From contig DIKT01000018.1 of assembly GCA_002424635.1 (NCBI GenBank), positions 36,327-47,304 of the forward strand: 10,978 nt of DNA, given 5' to 3'. Positions 6,078 through 10,978 of the stretch are shown in pieces; the stretch's first letter is position 1, and every line of letters starts with the position of its first letter. Both the position numbers and the translations under genes were made by a program. Source of the DNA: Desulfobulbaceae bacterium UBA5611 (GTDB lineage Bacteria; Desulfobacterota; Desulfobulbia; Desulfobulbales; Desulfocapsaceae). The notes under the pieces are model-generated. The model did no database searches. It worked only from the letters and a program-made list of their open reading frames with translations, and was not told where the DNA came from.

Positions 6078-7445
6078 TCAGCAGGGGGCAAAACCGGGGG
6101 TGCGCGGGAAGGGTATCACCTCACGAATATTGGCCATGCCGGTGACAAACTGCACCAGCCGCTCAAAACCAAGGCCAAAACCGGCATGGGGCACGGTGCC
6201 GTAGCGCCGGAGATCAAGATACCATTGATAACCGTCCGTTTCAATGCCGGCAGCCTGCATCCGGGCCAGCAGCAGGTCATAACGTTCCTCCCGCTGACTG
6301 CCGCCAATGATCTCACCAATGCCGGGCACCAGGATATCCATCGCCGCGACTGTTTGGCCGTCGTCATTAACCCGCATATAGAACGGCTTGATCGCAGCTG
6401 GATAGTCGGTGACAATCAGCGGTCTTTGGTAAATCGTCTCCGTCAGATAGCGCTCATGCTCGGATTGCAGGTCAACACCCCACTGCACCGGATAGGTAAA
6501 AGACTGTTGGGCCTGCAACAGCTGTTCGATGGCCTCGCTGTAGGTAATATGAGCAAAATCCTGGTCAACGACCTGCTGCAACCGGGCCAGCAGGCCCCTG
6601 GCAATAAAGCGGTCAAAGAGGGCCAGGTCTTCGCGGCACTCGGCTAAAACCAAGCGCAGCAGATACTTCAGCATCTCTTCCGCCACCTGTTTATTTCCCT
6701 CCAGGTCGCAAAAAGCCATCTCCGGTTCCACCATCCAGAACTCAGCCAGATGGCGGCTGGTATTGGAATTTTCGGCCCTGAAGGTCGGGCCGAAGGTGTA
6801 GACGTTGCCCAGGGCCTGGGCATAGACTTCGGCCTGGAGCTGACCACTGACGGTCAAACCGGCAGGGCGGCCGAAGAACTCACCGCCGGCTTCTCCGGCC
6901 GAGGCCGAGGGAGTAACGACCTGAAACATCTCACCGGCCCCTTCGCAGTCACTGGTGGTGATAATCGGCGTATGCACCTGCACAAAGCCCCGCTCCTGAA
7001 AAAAAGTATGCACCCCATAGGACAAGCGCGAACGTACTCTGGCCACCGCTCCCAGGGCATTGGTCCGGGGCCGCAGCTGACTGATGGTGCGGAGAAATTC
7101 AAAGGAATGGTTTTTTTTCTGCAGGGGATAGGACTCCGGATCAGCCCAGCCCAGGACCTGGACCCCGGTGGCCAGCAGCTCAACCGCCTGACCCTTGGCC
7201 GGAGATTCCTGCAGGCTGCCGCTAATGATAACGCTGCAACCGGCACTCAATTTTTTAATCTCCTCACCATAATTGCCAAGGCCCTGATTAGCAATAACCT
7301 GCAGGTTGGCCAGGCAGGAGCCGTCATTTACTTCCAGAAAAGAAAAACCGCTGGCATCCCGCCTGGTTCTTATCCAGCCGGCAATCTGCAGCTCTTCGCC
7401 GACCTGGGGAGCAGCCAGAATCTGTGCGATACGTTTTCTCAGCAT
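6078..7445 (-). CDS. asnS: Asparaginyl-tRNA synthetase AsnS
   Basis: A class IIb aminoacyl-tRNA synthetase that charges tRNA-Asn with asparagine using ATP, in the cytoplasm. It is 455 residues long against 466 in E. coli. The N-terminal OB-fold anticodon-binding domain covers about 18-100 (IAGWIRTRRDASGFSFLEVN at 21-40). The catalytic core shows TTSDCEGAGEMF at 163-174, LTVSGQLQAEVY at 197-208, class II motif 2 TFRAENSNTSRHLAEF at 221-236 and motif 3 GFGLGFERL at 422-430, ending in VIPFPRTPG. The SGQLQAE and ENSNTSRH sequences favour Asn over Asp or Lys synthetases. The ATG is supported by AAAGGTG at 7451-7457 with 5 nt spacing. It is the first gene of the run that continues with ubiE, hisD and rsmG. 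Confidence 0.97.
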   Translation of the reverse strand: MLRKRIAQILAAPQVGEELQIAGWIRTRRDASGFSFLEVNDGSCLANLQVIANQGLGNYGEEIKKLSAGCSVIISGSLQESPAKGQAVELLATGVQVLGWADPESYPLQKKNHSFEFLRTISQLRPRTNALGAVARVRSRLSYGVHTFFQERGFVQVHTPIITTSDCEGAGEMFQVVTPSASAGEAGGEFFGRPAGLTVSGQLQAEVYAQALGNVYTFGPTFRAENSNTSRHLAEFWMVEPEMAFCDLEGNKQVAEEMLKYLLRLVLAECREDLALFDRFIARGLLARLQQVVDQDFAHITYSEAIEQLLQAQQSFTYPVQWGVDLQSEHERYLTETIYQRPLIVTDYPAAIKPFYMRVNDDGQTVAAMDILVPGIGEIIGGSQREERYDLLLARMQAAGIETDGYQWYLDLRRYGTVPHAGFGLGFERLVQFVTGMANIREVIPFPRTPGFAPC

Positions 7446-7480
7446 AATTTCACCTTTAATGATACCTGGCCGCAGTCAGC

Positions 7481-7509
7481 ATTAGAAAACTTTTGATTAC
7501 CTTGATCAA
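7481..7509 (-). promoter_or_regulatory. Sigma70-like promoter for asnS
   Basis: On the - strand, TTGATC (7509-7504) and TCTAAT (7486-7481) are spaced by exactly 17 nt, matching the sigma70 boxes at 4/6 and 5/6. Initiation would fall near 7474, giving a leader of about 30 nt with the asnS ribosome-binding site. This makes asnS-ubiE-hisD-rsmG a unit separate from the DUF89 gene, which ends 7 nt upstream of the -35 box. Confidence 0.6.
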
Positions 7510-7515
7510 TATTCA

Positions 7516-8427
7516 TTATAGCAAACTTTTACCGTCAACCAGCACCATTTCTCCCTGCCCGGGCAAAGTCGCTGGATCTTGACCGCTTAAACCGGCCAGA
7601 TGAGTTCCGACGACTGAACACTTGACGGTCAGAAGAAAAAAGATATCAGCCGCGATCTCAGCGACTGCTTCCGATAAGGTTTCAAAATTGCCCTGCCCTT
7701 TGGACAGAATCAGATCAGCCCCGTAAAAGGCCTCCAGAAATTCGCGCGAACAACTCGTAAGAGGAGTTCCTGGGCAGGCGGTGCCATTGCTGATAATCCG
7801 GGCATAACGATCAAGACCGCAGGCTATGGCATCAGCGATCAGGGCGTCATTAATAATCGGTCCTGCTTTCACCGCTACTGTGACATCCAGCCCTAAATCG
7901 GCCAGACAGCGGAGAACCAGCAGGTCATAGACGATTTCACCGCAGTTATCAGCCAGATAGAGAACCCGTGCCCCTGCCGGCAAGCAACAGGCCTGGTCGC
8001 AGAGTTGCCGGCTGTCATCAATCACCAAGGGCGTCATCCGGGCGCGCTGCAGGGCGGCATCGACATCAAAACTATGCATTGCCCCATAATCAATGATATT
8101 GCCGGCAATAGCCAACCGGAGGGCCGCCAACAAAGGCCGCTTACTCTGTTCTACTTCCCGCATGAGATCAGGCAGGAGGGCCAGGGCCTGCTCGTTTGAT
8201 AGCTGTTTGATGGCCAGATAGGGATCAGCGCAACCAGTGATACCGGCAATGGTCGCATAGAGGGCCACAGCATTTTCAGGCGGCGTCAAAGACATATCCA
8301 TCTGCGGCAGCAGAGCCGCAGCAGCACGGGCCGCTGCCAGATGCACCATCTCATCCGTTGAACTGATCCGCGCCACCCGCAGGGCCTGCTCCATAAAACA
8401 GCCGAGACAGTCAACAGAGCTTCTCAT
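7516..8427 (-). CDS. DUF89 / ARMT1-like domain protein
   Basis: A 303-residue member of the DUF89 family (damage-control phosphatase / ARMT1-like), whose characterised relatives are metal-dependent phosphatases that remove harmful sugar-phosphate metabolites. Features seen are a CLGC pair at residues 7-10 near the N terminus, typical of the prokaryotic subgroup, GNIIDYG at 109-115, the metal-site motif DNCGE at 160-164, LSKGQGNFETL at 241-251 and VKC at 268-270. The frame is open 43 codons further upstream, but that part lies inside the neighbouring gene and looks unlike the family. The ATG at 8427 overlaps the upstream stop as ATGA, so translational coupling is likely. Its substrate is unknown; pairing with a TtcA-like protein suggests a shared job in nucleotide or tRNA chemistry, which is inference. 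Confidence 0.85.
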   Translation of the reverse strand: MRSSVDCLGCFMEQALRVARISSTDEMVHLAAARAAAALLPQMDMSLTPPENAVALYATIAGITGCADPYLAIKQLSNEQALALLPDLMREVEQSKRPLLAALRLAIAGNIIDYGAMHSFDVDAALQRARMTPLVIDDSRQLCDQACCLPAGARVLYLADNCGEIVYDLLVLRCLADLGLDVTVAVKAGPIINDALIADAIACGLDRYARIISNGTACPGTPLTSCSREFLEAFYGADLILSKGQGNFETLSEAVAEIAADIFFLLTVKCSVVGTHLAGLSGQDPATLPGQGEMVLVDGKSLL

Positions 8428-9194
8428 AACAGATATCCCTCCCGCACATTGGCCATGGCGGCAAAGATCGAGGCCTTGATGGCGGGATCCTGAGCATACA
8501 TGTTCTGCAGCAGCCGGCGGACATGTTCGCGCCGGGTAGTACCGGCCAGAGGGCAAAAATTGTCCACCGGGACTATACCAAGTTTTTCGGCTATCGCCTT
8601 GATCTCATGTTTTTCAACATAAGCCAGGGGCCGGATCAGGGCCAGCCTGCCGTCAAATAGCTTCTGTTTGGGCACCATGGTGGAGAGATTGCCGCTATAG
8701 AACATATTCAGGAAAAGGGTCTCAATCAGATCGTCCTTATGATGGCCGAAGGCAATCTTATTACAGCCGTAATCACGGGCCAACTCAAAGAGCTGATGCC
8801 GACGCTGCCGGGCACAGAGAAAACAAGTCTGCTCTGATCGTCCTTGCCCCGGATCCATTGCTGCCGACGCCGGTGCCAACTCAGCTGCCGTCTTTCCGGC
8901 CGGTGCCACCAACAGCGGAATGCCGAAGCGGTGCAGTTGACGGCTGATCTCGTCCACCGGATTGGCGTCATCCTCCGCTCCGCGAAAGCCCATATCAATA
9001 TTGACGACTCGCAGGCTGTAGCTGATGGGGGCCTTCCTTAACCACATCTGCAGCAGCCAGGCCAGCACCAGACTGTCGACCCCGCCAGAGACGGCCACCA
9101 GCACACAGTCACCATGACTGAGCATGGCATAGTTCTGCATGGCCTGGCCGATGCGCCTGTTGACCTGCACGGGAATAATCCTCTCTACTCTCAT
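8424..9194 (-). CDS. TtcA-like PP-loop ATPase, probable tRNA thiolation enzyme
   Basis: A 256-residue member of the TtcA/TtuA adenine-hydrolase-like family, which activates tRNA bases with ATP and transfers sulfur with help of a [4Fe-4S] cluster. The PP-loop SGGVDS is at 36-41 (E. coli TtcA has SGGKDS). The cluster-type pair CFLC is at 124-127 followed by ARQRR, GHHKDD is at 150-155, LNMFYSG at 162-168, and a third candidate Cys214 sits in NFCPLAG. These fit TtcA, which makes 2-thiocytidine-32, but the last motif differs from the CNLCGSQ of enterobacterial TtcA, so the modified base is uncertain. ATG at 9194 lacks a Shine-Dalgarno; GTG at 9170, preceded by AGAGAGG about 9 nt away, is an alternative start. 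The stop overlaps the DUF89 start by 4 nt. Confidence 0.82.
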   Translation of the reverse strand: MRVERIIPVQVNRRIGQAMQNYAMLSHGDCVLVAVSGGVDSLVLAWLLQMWLRKAPISYSLRVVNIDMGFRGAEDDANPVDEISRQLHRFGIPLLVAPAGKTAAELAPASAAMDPGQGRSEQTCFLCARQRRHQLFELARDYGCNKIAFGHHKDDLIETLFLNMFYSGNLSTMVPKQKLFDGRLALIRPLAYVEKHEIKAIAEKLGIVPVDNFCPLAGTTRREHVRRLLQNMYAQDPAIKASIFAAMANVREGYLL

Positions 9195-9326
9195 CAGTGA
9201 CCGTTAAGCAGACCTGTTATCTTCCAAATCTTTAAACTCCGCAGCCGGAGCTTGGCTGTTCAGAAGCTAAGAGCGTGTCCGAACATAAAATTTCCCAAGT
9301 TTGACAGCAAACTGCAACCTGGCAAT
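9195..9326. other. Spacer upstream of the TtcA-like gene with small hairpins
   Basis: No gene is visible. AGTTTG-ACAG-CAAACT at 9298-9313 is a perfect 6-bp hairpin with a tetraloop, and CAGCC/GGCTG at 9242-9258 is a 5-bp one. A weak promoter for the TtcA-like gene may lie here on the - strand: TTGCTG, 17 nt, TATGTT, within about 9280-9310. The stretch at 9269-9284 (AAGAGCGTGTCCGAAC) is reminiscent of insertion-sequence ends, but no partner repeat or transposase fragment is present. Confidence 0.3.
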
Positions 9327-9369
9327 AAAAAAATGCCTGCTGAATTGGTTTCACGCAATCCAGCAGGCA
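9327..9369 (-). terminator. Intrinsic terminator of the hisB-lipoprotein unit
   Basis: Read on the - strand, a perfect 9-bp stem TGCCTGCTG / CAGCAGGCA (9369-9361 with 9342-9334) encloses an 18-nt loop that can form a few more A-T pairs, and is followed at once by seven T residues (9333-9327). It begins 28 nt after the lipoprotein stop and has the full form of a rho-independent terminator. Confidence 0.9.
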
Positions 9370-9397
9370 AGAACAAACAGAAACACTGGTAGTCTGC

Positions 9398-10033
9398 TTA
9401 TTTCTGCAGATAAGGACATTCAGCCAGACGTTCCTTTAATCCTTCACGGACCATCTCTTCGACTGTAATCCATTTAAAACCGCGGTTTTTCACCTTGCCG
9501 AAAGCCAACAGATTGCTTGTTAAGGCCTCTTGGGTTTCATCAAAAGAGGCATCCCACAGCACTTTACCATTTTCGACATGAGTGAGAACCATGGTAAAGG
9601 CAGCAGAGGCAGGAGAGTTTACGGAGAGATCACTGCCATCCCGTTCATGAAAACGGGTAACGGTGACTTCCAGAACCGCGTTGGAACCCATTTTGGCCCC
9701 CAGGGCCTTCATCTGCGAGAGACGATCACCAGCCGCATCAGTCAACAAGGCGTCCAGTTGACCATCTGAAATAATATGAACCTGATCATTGGTAGCCAGT
9801 GCCTCATAAATAACGCCATCAACAAATTGCGCCACACCGTCTCGGGTTGTGTCTCCTGGCGGCCTTGTGCCCAATGCCTCTTGGCCGATAACTACCGGCA
9901 TCATCACGATACCTGTCAAGGGCTGAAGGGTTGCTGGTTTATCTTCAGCCTGATCAGCTATTTTGCCCGAACAGGCTGCAAGAAACAGAACACCAAACAG
10001 CAGCACAATAAAAAAACCGGTTATTTTTTTCAC
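9398..10033 (-). CDS. Lipoprotein of unknown function
   Basis: A 211-residue predicted lipoprotein. From the GTG at 10033 it starts MKKITGFF, has a hydrophobic core at 4-18 and a lipobox LAAC with Cys21, so it should be lipidated and anchored in the envelope. The mature part has an alternating alpha/beta look, with GIVMMPVVIGQEA near 41-53, LEVTVTRFHERDGSD near 140-154, PASAAF, then GKVLWDASFDETQEAL. The last part resembles deltaproteobacterial lipoproteins annotated only as hypothetical; distant similarity to CsgG- or GNA1162-type lipoproteins is possible but not shown. The GTG at 10033 is chosen over one at 10045 because GTGAGG at 10040-10045 gives a Shine-Dalgarno at 6 nt and the resulting N terminus is a standard signal. 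It follows hisB by 54 nt and ends at the strong terminator. Confidence 0.8.
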   Translation of the reverse strand: MKKITGFFIVLLFGVLFLAACSGKIADQAEDKPATLQPLTGIVMMPVVIGQEALGTRPPGDTTRDGVAQFVDGVIYEALATNDQVHIISDGQLDALLTDAAGDRLSQMKALGAKMGSNAVLEVTVTRFHERDGSDLSVNSPASAAFTMVLTHVENGKVLWDASFDETQEALTSNLLAFGKVKNRGFKWITVEEMVREGLKERLAECPYLQK

Positions 10034-10087
10034 AAATGACCTCACTTAAAATTTATAGGGACATCCAACTTTCTGGAAACAACGCGA

Positions 10088-10687
10088 TTACAGTAACCCC
10101 TTGGAAGACAGGGTACCAGTCACTAAATGATTTACGCTGGTAGCCTGATCCGTAGCCCGAGCCAGTCCTTTAAAGATTGCCTCTATAATATGATGACTAT
10201 TCTCACCATGGAGCAGATCAATATGCAGAGTCATCCCGGAATGCTGAGCAAACGCCCTCATAAACTCGAGGACCAGGGCAGTATCAAAAGTTCCGACCTT
10301 CTGATCAGGCACGGGGGCGACATAATGCAGACAAGGGCGATTGGAGACATCGACCACAACACGAACCAGGGTCTCATCCATAGGCAGATAGCTCAGGCCA
10401 TAACGGCTGATCCCGCTTTTATCACCCAGGGCCTGGCCAAAAGCCTGGCCCAGACAAATACCTATATCCTCTACTGTATGATGATCGTCAATCTCAATAT
10501 CACCTGTTGCCTTCACGTCGAGATCAAAAAAACCATGCACGGCAAACAGGGTCAGCATATGATCCAGGAAAGGAACGGCGGTATCAATGGCAGCCACACC
10601 GGTTCCGTCCAGCAACAAGCTTAGCTGAATATCCGTTTCCCGGGTCACCCGATTAACCCGACCATAGCGCTGTTCAATAGCATCCAT
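10088..10687 (-). CDS. hisB: Imidazoleglycerol-phosphate dehydratase HisB
   Basis: HisB removes water from D-erythro-imidazoleglycerol phosphate to form imidazole-acetol phosphate, the sixth step of histidine biosynthesis, using two Mn2+ ions per active site. The 199-residue single-domain form is normal for most bacteria; the phosphatase fused in enterobacteria is absent. Metal-binding motifs are all present: LDHM at 41-44 (His43), DDHHTVED at 67-74, QHSGMTLH at 148-155 and NSHHIIEAIFK at 163-173. The C terminus ends SSKGLL, like the family's STKG tail. The ATG at 10687 has AAGGA at 10695-10699 with 7 nt spacing. It lies 54 nt before the lipoprotein gene, on the same strand, and about 4.8 kb from hisD, so the histidine genes here are not in one operon. 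Confidence 0.97.
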   Translation of the reverse strand: MDAIEQRYGRVNRVTRETDIQLSLLLDGTGVAAIDTAVPFLDHMLTLFAVHGFFDLDVKATGDIEIDDHHTVEDIGICLGQAFGQALGDKSGISRYGLSYLPMDETLVRVVVDVSNRPCLHYVAPVPDQKVGTFDTALVLEFMRAFAQHSGMTLHIDLLHGENSHHIIEAIFKGLARATDQATSVNHLVTGTLSSKGLL

Positions 10688-10873
10688 AAAATTTTCCTTA
10701 AAAATAGGTTTCTAACCGGATTTCAAGCAGCAATTGTTATTCTTTCTTTTACAAATTGACTCAAACCATATAAAATTACACTGTTTATATCATATATGCT
10801 TTAAAGAGGGCCATCTCTTTTTTTATCCCAGCCTTTTTTTACAATTACGAAAACAAAATATAACTATTTGTTA
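10688..10873. other. AT-rich spacer between hisB and tRNA-Gly
   Basis: No gene is visible. The stretch is very AT-rich and divergent: hisB is read to the left and the tRNA to the right, so both promoters should lie here. For hisB I see only weak options on the - strand (TTGAGT at 10763-10758 with a poor -10 box). AAAGAG/CTCTTT at 10803-10820 followed by further T residues could be a weak + strand terminator, but no + strand gene ends nearby. Confidence 0.4.
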
Positions 10874-10903
10874 TTGACAAAGGAGTTACAGGTTTGTTAA
10901 AGT
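10874..10903 (+). promoter_or_regulatory. Promoter for the tRNA-Gly gene
   Basis: A perfect -35 box TTGACA at 10874-10879 is followed 18 nt later by TAAAGT (10898-10903, 4/6), or 17 nt later by TTAAAG. Initiation near 10910 would leave about 20 nt of 5' leader for RNase P to remove before the tRNA at 10931. Confidence 0.6.
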
Positions 10904-10930
10904 GGCTTCGTTCTAGCTTATGGATATTGA

Positions 10931-10978
<48 letters not shown>

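Noticed and set aside
6750..7496. Long + strand open frame (248 codons) opposite asnS
   Set aside because: It is antisense to a well-supported asnS gene with all motifs; the long frame follows from the codon use of the real gene.
8428..8556. N-terminal extension of the DUF89 protein
   Set aside because: The extra 43 residues lie wholly inside the TtcA-like gene and look unlike the family; the ATGA overlap start at 8427 gives the usual N terminus with CxxC.
10803..10824. Intrinsic terminator on the + strand
   Set aside because: The stem is only 6 bp and A-T rich, and no + strand gene ends upstream of it.

Overview
The window looks like core chromosome of an anaerobic deltaproteobacterium (Desulfobacterota, perhaps near Desulfobulbales). 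This is inferred from protein style: a long-form YeiH-type transporter, a UbiE/MenG quinone methyltransferase, a TtcA-like/DUF89 pair and divergent lipoproteins. No rRNA or species marker is present. I see no phage, CRISPR, toxin-antitoxin or intact insertion sequence.

Layout. Positions 1-2279 (+) hold the 3' part of a YeiH-family membrane transporter, then two small membrane-anchored proteins of unknown function that may form one expression unit with it. Positions 2280-2658 are a gene-poor spacer with a long imperfect palindrome of about 140 bp, a strong sigma70-like promoter overlapping a dyad, and a decayed half copy of the palindrome in the presumed 5' leader of the next gene. Positions 2659-3231 (+) encode a secreted protein with an Arg/Asp/Tyr-rich tail. 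From 3255 to 7445 (all -) lies an apparent unit asnS - ubiE - hisD - rsmG, with a good promoter before asnS and a 4-nt GTGA overlap between hisD and rsmG. Positions 7516-9194 (-) hold a TtcA-like PP-loop ATPase and a DUF89 protein joined by an ATGA overlap. Positions 9398-10687 (-) hold hisB followed by a lipoprotein gene, closed by a textbook intrinsic terminator at 9327-9369. The window ends inside a tRNA-Gly(GCC) gene on the + strand.

Functionally this is mostly housekeeping: two histidine biosynthesis steps (HisB, HisD) dispersed over 7 kb, asparaginyl-tRNA synthetase, 16S rRNA methylation (RsmG), menaquinone methylation (UbiE/MenG) and probable tRNA thiolation (TtcA-like). The items most worth a second look are the palindromic element with its half copy, the translationally coupled TtcA-like/DUF89 pair, and the two uncharacterised small proteins behind the transporter. 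I found no convincing evidence of a wholly new multi-gene system.
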